A DNA stretch of 64,000 bases from JAVVHH01 sp965276815 (lineage in GTDB: Bacteria; Pseudomonadota; Alphaproteobacteria; Acetobacterales; Acetobacteraceae), in assembly GCA_965276815.1 (NCBI GenBank), contig CBDIBE010000010.1, forward strand, positions 434,001 through 498,000, written 5' to 3'. Each line of letters starts with the position of its first letter. The stretch's first letter is position 1. This document shows positions 51,412 through 60,237 of the stretch, piece after piece. The position numbers and the translations under genes were made by a program. A model generated the notes under the pieces. The model was not told the DNA's origin. It worked only from the letters and a program-made list of their open reading frames with translations, and did not search any database.

Positions 51412-52587
51412 ATGACGACGTTGGTGAGGTCGCCGGGCCGAACCGGAGCTTGGGCCGCGGCATCGGGGATGCTGGCGCTGGCTGCTGCGTTGGGGATCGG
51501 GCGGTTCGTCTACACGCCGATCTTGCCCTCCATGGCGGAGGCGCTTGGGCTGTCGGGTAGCGGCGCGGGGCTGATCGCTTCGGCAAATTTCGCGGGTTAT
51601 TTGGCTGGCGCGCTGGTTGCGACCATCCCGAGGTTTCCGGGCGGCGGCCGCGTCTGGTTCGTGGGTGGGCTGCTGGTTGGCGCGGCCACGACGATGGGGA
51701 TGGCGGCGGCGACCGGGCTGCCTGAGTTTCTGCTGCTGCGGTTCCTGTGCGGGGCGTCGAGCGCCTTCGTGCTCGTGCTGGGGTCGGCTTCGGTCCTGGA
51801 TGCGCTGGCGCGGTCGGGGCAGTTGCGCTGGCGGTGGCTGCATTATTCGGGCGTGGGGCTCGGGATTGCGGTGTCCGCGGGGATCGTGGCCTCGCTCGAG
51901 GCGGCGGGCGTGGGCTGGCAGGGGCTGTGGCTGGCGACCGGGGTGATTGCGGCGATCATGAGCATTCCGCCGGCGCTGGTCCTGCGGTGGCAGTCCGACG
52001 CGCCGCGCGGCGGGCAGGGCTCGCGCGCCCGGCTCGGTCCGGGGCTGCTGGTGCTGGCGATTTGCCACGGGCTGTTCGGGTTTGGCTACGTGATCACGGC
52101 GACTTTCCTGGTGGCGATGGTGCGGGCCTCGGCGGCGGCGCGGATGCTGGAGCCGTCGGTTTGGCTGGTGGTCGGGCTGGCGGCGTTCCCATCGACGGCG
52201 GTTTGGGACTGGGTGGCGGCGCGGATCGGGTCGCGGCGGGCGTATGGCGTGGCCTGCGCGACGCAGGCGGTGGGCGTCGCGGTTGGGGGATTGTGGCGGT
52301 CGGCTCCCGGGGCGTTGCTCGGCGCCGTGCTGCTGGGGGCGACGATCATGGGGCTGACGGCGCTCGGGTTTGCCGTTGCGCGGGAGTTGGGGACCGAGGG
52401 GCAGGCGCGGCGGTTTGCGGTGATCACGGCGGCTTTTGGGGTGGGACAGGTGATCGGGCCGGTGATCGGCGGATCGGTGGTGGATTGGACGGGCGGCTAC
52501 GGGGTTGCTTCGGCGCTGGCGGCTGCGGCGCTGTTGGTTGCGGCGGCTCTGATCGGGCTCAGGTCCAGGAGAGGATCGGCGCCGTAG
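51412..52587 (+). CDS. MFS transporter, YbfB/YjiJ family
   Basis: A 391-residue major facilitator with about 12 membrane segments. The first segment with ALAAALGIGRFVYTPILPSM is the family signature, and the cytoplasmic loop regions RWQSDAPRGGQGSRARLG and FAVARELGTEGQARRF separate and follow the halves. Substrate unknown; relatives are putative sugar or drug exporters. It follows the PRC-barrel gene by 85 bases and is convergent with the GHNGGPP protein gene. Confidence 0.88.
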   Translation: MTTLVRSPGRTGAWAAASGMLALAAALGIGRFVYTPILPSMAEALGLSGSGAGLIASANFAGYLAGALVATIPRFPGGGRVWFVGGLLVGAATTMGMAAATGLPEFLLLRFLCGASSAFVLVLGSASVLDALARSGQLRWRWLHYSGVGLGIAVSAGIVASLEAAGVGWQGLWLATGVIAAIMSIPPALVLRWQSDAPRGGQGSRARLGPGLLVLAICHGLFGFGYVITATFLVAMVRASAAARMLEPSVWLVVGLAAFPSTAVWDWVAARIGSRRAYGVACATQAVGVAVGGLWRSAPGALLGAVLLGATIMGLTALGFAVARELGTEGQARRFAVITAAFGVGQVIGPVIGGSVVDWTGGYGVASALAAAALLVAAALIGLRSRRGSAP

Positions 52588-52598
52588 GGGCCGGGCGC

Positions 52599-52826
52599 TT
52601 ACGGGTAGCGGCCGCGCTCCATGATCTCGAGCGCGTATTCGTGGTAGCTCATGCCGAGGGATTCGGCGCGGGCGAGACGGGCGAGGGCGATTTCGCGCGG
52701 AGGTGTCTTCCAGGCGCGACGGTGCGCCCGGCGCCAGCAGAAGCGGCGCCAAGATACTGCGCCGGGGTCGTCCTCCGGCTCGAGCGGCGGGCCGCCATTG
52801 TGACCCAAGCCAGGAGAAATGGCCAT
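52599..52826 (-). CDS. small GHNGGPP-motif protein
   Basis: A 75-residue protein whose N-terminus carries the motif GLGHNGGPPLE (near residue 6), followed by an Arg/Trp-rich middle (WRRFCWRRAHRRAWK) and an acidic-ending C-terminus. The motif recurs at the N-terminus of many short alphaproteobacterial and phage proteins of unknown role. The ATG giving MAISPGLGHNG has AGGAAC upstream and is preferred over a start 23 codons earlier. The basic centre would suit nucleic-acid binding, which is speculation. Confidence 0.65.
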   Translation of the reverse strand: MAISPGLGHNGGPPLEPEDDPGAVSWRRFCWRRAHRRAWKTPPREIALARLARAESLGMSYHEYALEIMERGRYP

Positions 52827-52929
52827 CACGTCTGTTCCTATGACCGATACACGGAGGTCAAGCAAATGGCGGGCCAAAGTTAGGCGGGAGTTCATAGGAC
52901 TGAAACATTCGGCAGGATGACAGGGCGGG

Positions 52930-54681
52930 GTGGACCCGCTAACAGCCCTTGCTATGTCCGAGACAACATTCCCCGCCTTCGCGTCTCAGCGCCGGCTGCC
53001 GAACCTGTTCGACGTGGTCGCCGGGGCGTGCATCCTTGCGGTGCTGATCTATGTCGCGACGGTGGCGCGGGGGACGATTGCCCCGCTGAACGTGCCGGGA
53101 GCGACGCATATTACGCTCGATCCTTGGGCGCTGCCGGGCTACGCGGTGCGGACGACGTTGCGGATGTTTGCGGCGCTGGTGTGCTCGCTGCTGTTCACGC
53201 TGACTTACGCGACATGGGCGGCGAAGAGCCGGCGGGCGGGGCTGATCCTGATCCCGATCCTGGACATTCTGCAGTCGGTGCCGATCCTGGGATTCCTGAC
53301 TTTTACGGTCGTATTCTTCATGAGCCTGTTCCCAGGGAACGTCTTGGGGGCGGAACTGGCGGCGATCTTCGCCATCTTCACCAGCCAGGCCTGGAATATG
53401 GCATTCAGCCTGTATCAGTCATTAAAGACGGTGCCCGCCGACCTGGATGAGGCGGCGCGCAGCTATCAGCTCTCGTCGTGGCAGCGGTTTTGGCGGCTGG
53501 AGGTGCCGTTCGCGATGCCGGGGCTGATCTGGAACACCATGATGAGCATGTCCGGCGGATGGTTCTTCGTGGTGGCCAGCGAGGCGATCACGGTGGGGGA
53601 CACGACGTTCAAGCTGCCGGGGATCGGCAGCTACGTGGCGCTGGCGTTGGAGCAGCGGAGCATCCCGGCGGTGCTCTATGCGATCCTGGCGATGCTGGTG
53701 GTGATCCTGCTCTATGACCAGCTGCTGTTCCGGCCGCTGGTCGCCTGGTCCTCGAAGTTCCGGTTCGAGATGACGGCCTCCGAGGAGGCGGAAGACCCCT
53801 GGGTGCTGAAGCTGCTGCGGCGGACCCGGCTGCTGCGGGCGGCTTCGGGAGCGGTCGGGTCGGCGTTCAACATGTTTGGGGGCATGCGGCTGGCGTTGCC
53901 GGGCCGGGCCAAGCGGGTGACGGCGCGGCCGCAGTCGCGATGGGGCGACGGGGCGTACCTCGTGGTGCTGGCGGCGGCGGTCGCGGCGGCAATGTGGGAG
54001 ATCATCAGCTTCGTGTCGGCCACGATGAGCTGGGGCGATCTGCTGACGGCCTTCGGGCTGGGGCTGCTGACGCTGATCCGGGTCGTGGTGCTGATGATCC
54101 TGGCGACGTTGATTTGGGTGCCGATCGGGGTTTGGCTCGGGTTGCGGCCGGGCTGGGCAAGGCGGGCGCAGCCGGTGGCGCAGTTCCTGGCGGCATTCCC
54201 GGCGAATTTGTTTTTCCCGATCTTTGTCGTGCTGATCGTTCGGTTCTCGCTCAACCCGAATATCTGGCTGACGCCGCTGATGATCCTGGGCACGCAATGG
54301 TACATATTGTTCAACGTGATTGCCGGAGCGTCGGCTTTTCCGGGCGATCTGCAAGAGGCGGCGCGGAACTTCCACGTGGGCGGCTGGATGTGGTGGCGGC
54401 GGGTGATGCTGCCGGGCGTGTTCGCCTATTACGTGACGGGGGCGATCACGGCGTCGGGCGGGTCGTGGAACGCCGCGATCGTGGCAGAGGCGGCGAGCTG
54501 GGGCGACACCAAGCTGACGGCGCTGGGGCTGGGGTCTTATATTGCTCAGGCTACGGCGGACGGGAATACCGCCCGGGTCGTGTTGGGGGTGGCGGTGATG
54601 TCCGCCTATGTGGTGGCGTTTAACCGGCTGTTATGGCGGCCGCTTTATGCTTTTGCGACACGACGGCTTACTCTCGGTTAG
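52930..54681 (+). CDS. double-domain ABC transporter permease (NitT/TauT-like)
   Basis: A 583-residue membrane protein containing two complete binding-protein-dependent permease domains in tandem, about residues 75-275 and 380-575. Each has a coupling loop: LDEAARSYQLSSWQRFWRLE and LQEAARNFHVGGWMWWRRVM. The two halves are divergent, so one polypeptide forms a pseudo-heterodimer. The start is GTG (MDPLTALAMS); the ATG eight codons in is possible. The ATPase gene follows by ten bases. No matching nitrate/taurine-type binding protein is present; two family 5 binding proteins follow instead. Confidence 0.9.
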   Translation: MDPLTALAMSETTFPAFASQRRLPNLFDVVAGACILAVLIYVATVARGTIAPLNVPGATHITLDPWALPGYAVRTTLRMFAALVCSLLFTLTYATWAAKSRRAGLILIPILDILQSVPILGFLTFTVVFFMSLFPGNVLGAELAAIFAIFTSQAWNMAFSLYQSLKTVPADLDEAARSYQLSSWQRFWRLEVPFAMPGLIWNTMMSMSGGWFFVVASEAITVGDTTFKLPGIGSYVALALEQRSIPAVLYAILAMLVVILLYDQLLFRPLVAWSSKFRFEMTASEEAEDPWVLKLLRRTRLLRAASGAVGSAFNMFGGMRLALPGRAKRVTARPQSRWGDGAYLVVLAAAVAAAMWEIISFVSATMSWGDLLTAFGLGLLTLIRVVVLMILATLIWVPIGVWLGLRPGWARRAQPVAQFLAAFPANLFFPIFVVLIVRFSLNPNIWLTPLMILGTQWYILFNVIAGASAFPGDLQEAARNFHVGGWMWWRRVMLPGVFAYYVTGAITASGGSWNAAIVAEAASWGDTKLTALGLGSYIAQATADGNTARVVLGVAVMSAYVVAFNRLLWRPLYAFATRRLTLG

Positions 54682-54691
54682 GGACGCGCCC

Positions 54692-55990
54692 ATGGATCAA
54701 GTCATCGCCGATACGCTGCTCGAGGTGCGCGGGGTCCGGCAGTCCTATCATAAGGACTCGAACGCTGACCTGGTCGTGTTGGACGGGGTGGACCTGACGC
54801 TGCGACCCGGCGAGATCGTGGGGTTGCTGGGGCGATCGGGGTCCGGAAAATCGACGCTGCTGCGGATCATCGCCGGGTTGCTGGCGCCGACTGCGGGTGA
54901 GGTGACGTGGCAGGGGAAGTCGCTGCGCGGGCCGGCGCCGGGTGTGGCCATGGTGTTCCAGAGCTTTGCCCTGTTCCCGTGGCTGACCGTGCAGGAGAAT
55001 GTGGAGCTGGGGCTTGAGGCGCAGGGCGTGAAGCGGGACGAGCGGGGCAAGCGGGCCGAGTCGGCGATCGATCTGATCGGTTTGGGCGGTTACGAGAGCG
55101 CGTATCCGAAGGAGCTGAGCGGCGGGATGCGGCAGCGTGTGGGGCTGGCGCGGGCGCTGGTGGTGCATCCGGATTTGCTGCTGATGGACGAGCCGTTCAG
55201 CGCGCTGGACGTGCTGACGGCCGAGACGCTGCGCACGGACCTGATCGATTTATGGAGCGAGGGGAAGCTGCCGATCAAGTCGGTGCTGATGGTGACGCAT
55301 AATATCGAGGAGGCGGTGCTGATGTGCGACCGCATCCTGGTGTTCAGCAGCAATCCTGGCCGGGTCGCGAGCGATTTGCGGGTTCGGTTCCCGCATCCGC
55401 GCGACCGGTTGGCGCCGCCGTTCCGGCAGTTGGTGGACGATATCTATGCGCTGATGACGCGGCGGGCGACGACGCTGCGGACGGCGGCGCCAGCGGCGAC
55501 GACGGCGATGCAGCTGCATCCGGTGTCGACCAACCTGCTGTCCGGTCTAGCGGAGACTTTGGCGGCGGCGCCGTACGATGGCAGGGCGGACCTGCCGGCG
55601 CTGGCGGCCTCGTTGCAGCTTGAGGCGGACGAGCTGCTGCCGTTGGGCGAGACGCTGCAACTGCTTGGGCTGGGCGTGCTCGAGGAAGGCGATTTGCGGT
55701 TGACGGATAAGGGGCGGGCGTTCGTCGAGGCCGATACGGATACGCGCAAGAAGATGTTTGCCACGATATTGCGGGCGAATGTGCCGCTGGCGGCGCAGAT
55801 CCGCCGGGTGCTCGAGGAGCGGTCGGCGCATCGGGCGTCGGCGGTGCGGTTCCGCGACGAGCTCGAGGACACGATGTCGCCGGATTATGCGGACGAGACG
55901 CTGCGGGCGGCGATCTCCTGGGGCCGTTATGCGGAGCTGTATCAGTATGACGAGGAAGGCGATCAGTTCTTCCTCGAGGAAGAGGAATGA
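54692..55990 (+). CDS. ABC transporter ATP-binding protein with C-terminal AAA-associated domain
   Basis: A 432-residue ATPase, longer than the usual 260. Walker A is GRSGSGKST (residues 47-55), the Q-loop is MVFQSFALFPWLT, the signature is LSGGMRQR near 148, Walker B is LLLMDEPFSAL, and the switch is VTHNIEEA. From about residue 295 a second domain (LLSGLAETLAAAPYDGRADL, LGLGVLEEGDLRLTDKGRAF) resembles the winged-helix AAA-associated C-terminal domain found in such double-permease systems. It ends in an acidic run (FFLEEEE). It pairs with the upstream double permease; the next gene starts four bases later. Confidence 0.92.
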   Translation: MDQVIADTLLEVRGVRQSYHKDSNADLVVLDGVDLTLRPGEIVGLLGRSGSGKSTLLRIIAGLLAPTAGEVTWQGKSLRGPAPGVAMVFQSFALFPWLTVQENVELGLEAQGVKRDERGKRAESAIDLIGLGGYESAYPKELSGGMRQRVGLARALVVHPDLLLMDEPFSALDVLTAETLRTDLIDLWSEGKLPIKSVLMVTHNIEEAVLMCDRILVFSSNPGRVASDLRVRFPHPRDRLAPPFRQLVDDIYALMTRRATTLRTAAPAATTAMQLHPVSTNLLSGLAETLAAAPYDGRADLPALAASLQLEADELLPLGETLQLLGLGVLEEGDLRLTDKGRAFVEADTDTRKKMFATILRANVPLAAQIRRVLEERSAHRASAVRFRDELEDTMSPDYADETLRAAISWGRYAELYQYDEEGDQFFLEEEE

Positions 55991-55994
55991 CGTC

Positions 55995-57581
55995 GTGATC
56001 TCTCGCCGCATGTTGCTCGGCGCGGCTTCGGCCATGCCGATGATGTGGCATCGCGCGTTTGCCGACACACCGCGCGACGCGGTGGTGATGGCCAAGCGGA
56101 TCGATGACATCATCAGCCTCGATCCGCAGGAATCGTTCGAGTATTCGGGCACCGAGATCAGCAGCAACGTTTATGAGAAGCTGGTCTCGCCGGATGACGA
56201 CAACCCGGCTGAGATCCAGAAGGTATTGGCCGAGAGCTGGTCGACGAGCCCGGATGGGCGTGTTTGGACGTTCCGGCTGCGGGCGGATAGCAAGTTCGCC
56301 AGCGGCAATCCGGTGACGGCGGAGGATGCGGCATTCAGCCTGCAGCGGGCGGTGATCCTGAACAAGTCGCCGGGCTTCATTATCGCGCAGTTCGGCTTCA
56401 CCAAGGACAACGTGGCGCAGCGGATCCGGGCGACGGACCCGCAGACCTTGGTGGTCGAGATCGCGGAGCGGCAGGCGCCGACTTTTTTGCTGTATTGCCT
56501 GTCGGCCAACGTGGCCGCGGTGGTCGAGAAAAAGGTCGCGCTGGAGCACGAGCAGGGCGGCGACCTCGGCAATTTGTGGCTGAAGACGAACAGCGCCGGG
56601 TCGGGACCTTGGGTGATCAGGAATGCCAGGGCCAGCGAGCTGGTGGCGCTGGACGCCAATCCCCACCACCCTTTGCCGTCCGGGCTGAAGCGGATCGTGA
56701 TCCGGCATGTGGCGGACCCTTCGGTGCAGTTGCTGCTGCTGCAGCGGGGCGATGCCGATGTGGCGCGGGATCTGCTGCCGGAGCAGTTGGCGGCGGCGCG
56801 GACGAACCCGGATTTCACGATCGTGTCGCGGCCGAAGGCGAGCCTGATGTACCTGGCCATGAACGCGAAGACGCCGGCCTTGGCCAAGCCGGGGGTGCGT
56901 GAGGCGATCCGCTGGGCGATCGATTACCAGGGGATCGCGGCGAACCTGACCAAGGATACTTACACGGTTCATCAGTCCTTCCTGCCGAGCGGGTTCCCGG
57001 CGGCGGTGAACGACACGCCGTTCCACTTCGACCCGGCGAAGGCCAAGGCTTTGCTGGCAACGGCGGGATATGCGGACGGGCTGGAGTTGACGCTGGACCA
57101 TGCCTCGAGCTCGCCGCGGACGGAGATCGCGCAGGCGCTGCAGGCGCAGTTCCGGCAGGTGGGGATCAAGCTGACGCTGAATGCGGGGGAGGGACGGCAG
57201 GTCCTGACCAAGATCCGGGCGCGGCAGCACCAGCTCGGGATCTTGCTTTGGGGCTCCGATTATTTCGATCCGCATAGCAACGCGCAGACCTTCTGCGAGA
57301 ACACCGACAATTCGGATAATTCGCTGAACCGGACGACGGCCTGGCAGAACTCCTGGCAGGATCCGGAGCTGAATGCCCAGGTTAAGGCGGCGGTGCGCGA
57401 GGAGGACGCGGCCAAGCGGGTGGCGATGTATGAGGCGATGCAGCGGGAGCTGATGGCGCGGGGTCCGTTCGCGATTATGCTGCAGGAAGTGGGCACGGTG
57501 GTGATGCGCAAGCCGACGACGGGGCTGGTGCAAGGGGCGCTGTCGGACCGGACGAACTACAGCAAGTTGTCGAAGGCCTGA
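55995..57581 (+). CDS. ABC transporter binding protein, SBP family 5 (first of tandem pair)
   Basis: A 528-residue periplasmic binding protein. A GTG start gives MISRRMLLGAASAM, a twin-arginine-like signal ending around RAFA. Family marks are SLDPQESFEYSGTEISSNVY, WTFRLRADSKFASGNPVTAE and GVREAIRWAIDYQGIA. It is closely similar along its length to the next gene product (for example shared SLDPQESFE, QFGFTKDNVA and NSAGSGPWV), so the two arose by duplication. The start codon is only four bases after the ATPase stop, implying co-transcription with a NitT/TauT-like transporter that it would not normally serve. Confidence 0.9.
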   Translation: MISRRMLLGAASAMPMMWHRAFADTPRDAVVMAKRIDDIISLDPQESFEYSGTEISSNVYEKLVSPDDDNPAEIQKVLAESWSTSPDGRVWTFRLRADSKFASGNPVTAEDAAFSLQRAVILNKSPGFIIAQFGFTKDNVAQRIRATDPQTLVVEIAERQAPTFLLYCLSANVAAVVEKKVALEHEQGGDLGNLWLKTNSAGSGPWVIRNARASELVALDANPHHPLPSGLKRIVIRHVADPSVQLLLLQRGDADVARDLLPEQLAAARTNPDFTIVSRPKASLMYLAMNAKTPALAKPGVREAIRWAIDYQGIAANLTKDTYTVHQSFLPSGFPAAVNDTPFHFDPAKAKALLATAGYADGLELTLDHASSSPRTEIAQALQAQFRQVGIKLTLNAGEGRQVLTKIRARQHQLGILLWGSDYFDPHSNAQTFCENTDNSDNSLNRTTAWQNSWQDPELNAQVKAAVREEDAAKRVAMYEAMQRELMARGPFAIMLQEVGTVVMRKPTTGLVQGALSDRTNYSKLSKA

Positions 57582-57621
57582 GCGGCGGCGTAACCTCCCA
57601 ACGGTTTTTGAGGATTGTCGC

Positions 57622-59220
57622 ATGATCGATCGTCGCACTCTGCTGGGCGCCGCCGGCGCCAGCCCGCTGATTTGGGCGAGCGCGTTCCGCCCGGCGTTTG
57701 CCGAGACGCCGAAGGACACGGTGATCATGGCGGACCAGATCGACGACATGATCAGCCTCGACCCGCAGGAGAGCTTCGAGTTCAGCGGCAACGAGGTTTG
57801 CGGGAATCTGTATGAGAAGCTGGTCAGCCCGGATGTCGCTGATCCGACGAAAATCCTGCCGCAACTTGCGGAGAAGTGGGAGACGTCGGCGGACGGGCTG
57901 ACGACGACGTTCCACCTCGCGCAAGGGCGGAGCTTCGCCTCCGGCAACCCGGTGACGGCGGACGACGTGGTGTTCACGCTGACCCGGGCGGTGGCGATGA
58001 ACAAGGCGCCGGCGTTCATCATCAACCAGTTCGGGTTCACCAAGGACAACGTGGCGGAGCGGATCACGGCGCCGGATCCGAATACGGTGGTGCTGAAGAT
58101 TGCCGAGCCGGAGTCGCCGACCTTCCTGCTGTATTGCTTGTCGGCCAATGTGGGCGGGATCGTCGACAAGAAGGTGGTCACGGCGCACGCGCAGGGCGGC
58201 GATTTCGGCAATGGCTGGCTGAAGCAGAACAGCGCCGGGTCGGGGCCCTGGGTGCTGCGCAGCTGGCGGGCGAGCGAGTCGGTGGCGCTGGAAGTGAACC
58301 CGAACAATCCGGGGGCGCCGAAGCTGAAGCGTCTGCTGATCCTGCATCGTCCTGACCCGAGCGCGCAGCTGCTGGCGCTGCAGAAAGGCGATATCGACAT
58401 CGCGCGGAATTTGAGCCCGGAGCAGCTCAAGCAATTGCAGGAGAATCCTAATTACACGCTGATCTCGGCCAGCAAGGCGAACCTGATGTATGTGGCGATG
58501 AACCAGAAAAACCCGAACCTGGCCAAGCCGCAGGTCCGGCAGGCGATCAAATGGGCCATCGACTATGCGACGATCGCCAAGAACATCACGCCGAACATCT
58601 ATGACGCGCACCAGGCGTTTTTGCCGAAGGGGTTCCCGGCGGCGCTGAGCGACTTGCCGTTCCAGAAGGACGTGGCGAAGGCGAAGGCGCTGATGAAGGA
58701 GGCCGGGCTCGAGGGCGGGTTCGCGGTGACGTTCGACCATAAGAGCGGTTCGCCGGAAAGCGACATCGCACAGGCCCTGCAGGCGGATCTCGGGGCGATC
58801 GGGATCAAGCTGACGCTGCTGGCGGCGGAGTTCAAGCAGGTGATCACGAAGACCCGGGCGCGGCAGCATGAGCTGGCGATGCTGCGCTGGGGGTCGGACT
58901 ACATGGACCCGCACAGCAACGCCGAGACGTTCTGCATGAACCCGGACAATGGCGATGACGCGCGGGACCGCACGGTGGCCTGGCGCAGCTTTTGGCAGGA
59001 CAAGGATCTGACCGAGCGGGCGGCGGCGAACGTCAAGGAGCAGGACGCGGACGAGCGGATCCGCGAGTACGAGCGGATGCAGCGGGACCACCAGGAGCGC
59101 AGCCCGTTCGCGATCATGCTGCAGCAGGTGGAGGTTGCGGCGATGCGCAAGGGTGTTTCGGGGTTGGAGATAGGGCCGCTGTCGGACAACGTCCACTACG
59201 CGCACATCCAGAAAGCTTGA
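57622..59220 (+). CDS. ABC transporter binding protein, SBP family 5 (second of tandem pair)
   Basis: A 532-residue paralogue of the preceding protein, with signal MIDRRTLLGAAGASPLIW (Tat-like) and mature start near ETPKDTV. It keeps SLDPQESFEFSGNEVCGNLY, NQFGFTKDNVAERI and QVRQAIKWAIDYATIA. The DPHSNAETFC segment near residue 430 matches DPHSNAQTFC in its neighbour, a conserved ligand-pocket region. The two may bind different peptides or peptide-like ligands. Its stop overlaps the TTG start of a DppB-type permease (TTGA), which supports a true oligopeptide-type transporter beginning here. Confidence 0.92.
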   Translation: MIDRRTLLGAAGASPLIWASAFRPAFAETPKDTVIMADQIDDMISLDPQESFEFSGNEVCGNLYEKLVSPDVADPTKILPQLAEKWETSADGLTTTFHLAQGRSFASGNPVTADDVVFTLTRAVAMNKAPAFIINQFGFTKDNVAERITAPDPNTVVLKIAEPESPTFLLYCLSANVGGIVDKKVVTAHAQGGDFGNGWLKQNSAGSGPWVLRSWRASESVALEVNPNNPGAPKLKRLLILHRPDPSAQLLALQKGDIDIARNLSPEQLKQLQENPNYTLISASKANLMYVAMNQKNPNLAKPQVRQAIKWAIDYATIAKNITPNIYDAHQAFLPKGFPAALSDLPFQKDVAKAKALMKEAGLEGGFAVTFDHKSGSPESDIAQALQADLGAIGIKLTLLAAEFKQVITKTRARQHELAMLRWGSDYMDPHSNAETFCMNPDNGDDARDRTVAWRSFWQDKDLTERAAANVKEQDADERIREYERMQRDHQERSPFAIMLQQVEVAAMRKGVSGLEIGPLSDNVHYAHIQKA

Positions 59221-60227
59221 GCGGGTTTCGCTCTTTCGCCGCTACGGCGGCGAGCATCCCGATCACGCTATTTGGGCTGGTATTGCTGACTTTCGTCATT
59301 GGGCGCGTCGTGCCGATCGACCCGGTGCTCGCCGTGGTCGGCGATCGGGCGCCGCAGGATGTCGTCGAGCGGACGCGACGGGAGATGGGGCTGGACCGGC
59401 CGCTGCCGGAACAGTTCCTGCGATATACCGGGCAGTTGCTTCGGGGCGATCTCGGCAGTTCGGTTATGACCAGCAACCGGGTTTCGACCGATATCGCGCG
59501 CTTCTTCCCGGCGACGCTCGAGTTGTCGACGGTGGCGCTGTTGTTCGCGACCGTCGTGGGGGTGCCGCTCGGGGTGCTGGCGGCGGTGCGGCAGGGGCGG
59601 TGGATCGATCAGGCGATCCGCGTGGTGTGCCTGTCGGGGCACTCGATCCCGGTATTCGTGCTGGCGCTGGTGTCGCTGCTGGTGTTCTACGCGACGCTGG
59701 GCTGGGCGCCGGGGCCGGGGCGGCAGGATGTGCTGTTCCAGGACATGGTGCCGCAGGTGACCGGGCTGCTGCTGGTGGATTGCGTGATCGCGAGGGATTG
59801 GGACGCGCTGCGCGATGCGGCGGCGCATCTGGCGTTGCCGGCGCTGGTGCTGGGCGCGTTCAACATGGCCTATATCGCGCGGATGACGCGGGCTTTCATG
59901 CTCGAGAGCTTGCGGGGCGAGTATATCGTGACCGCGCGGGCGAAGGGGCTGTCGGCGTGGAGCGTGGTTTGGCGGCACGGGTTCGGCAACATCCTAGTGC
60001 GGCTGGTGACGGTGCTGGCGCTGGCTTATGCCGGGCTGCTCGAGGGGGCGGTGCTGACGGAGACGATCTTCAGTTGGCCCGGGCTGGGGCAGTACTTAAC
60101 CGGAAGCTTACTAAATGCGGATATGAATGCGGTGTTGGGGGCGACGCTGGTTGTTGGGCTGAGCTACCTGGCGCTGAACTTGGTGGCGGATCTGATGTAT
60201 CGGGTGCTGGATCCACGGGTGCGATGA
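59217..60227 (+). CDS. dipeptide/oligopeptide ABC transporter permease (DppB type), unaccompanied
   Basis: A 336-residue permease of the DppB/OppB family with about six membrane segments. FGLVLLTFVIGRVVPIDPVL opens the first segment; QFLRYTGQLLRGDLGSSVM and RMTRAFMLESLRGEYIVTAR with AKGLSAWSVVWRHGFGNIL are diagnostic. TTG is the start inside the previous stop. The usual next gene (DppC) and the DppD/DppF ATPases are absent; a glycosyltransferase gene follows after ten bases. The operon is therefore truncated, or the protein borrows partners encoded elsewhere. Confidence 0.9.
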   Translation: MSGFRSFAATAASIPITLFGLVLLTFVIGRVVPIDPVLAVVGDRAPQDVVERTRREMGLDRPLPEQFLRYTGQLLRGDLGSSVMTSNRVSTDIARFFPATLELSTVALLFATVVGVPLGVLAAVRQGRWIDQAIRVVCLSGHSIPVFVLALVSLLVFYATLGWAPGPGRQDVLFQDMVPQVTGLLLVDCVIARDWDALRDAAAHLALPALVLGAFNMAYIARMTRAFMLESLRGEYIVTARAKGLSAWSVVWRHGFGNILVRLVTVLALAYAGLLEGAVLTETIFSWPGLGQYLTGSLLNADMNAVLGATLVVGLSYLALNLVADLMYRVLDPRVR

Positions 60228-60237
60228 TATTCCGTCT

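Noticed and set aside
55344..58430. A 1028-codon open frame on the minus strand opposite two binding-protein genes
   Set aside because: It is antisense to two well-supported genes, has Arg/Pro/His-rich shadow composition and no recognisable domain; such long antisense frames are expected in sequence this GC-rich.
57475..59205. A 576-codon minus-strand frame opposite the second family 5 binding protein
   Set aside because: Shadow of the real gene; repetitive basic composition with no family resemblance.
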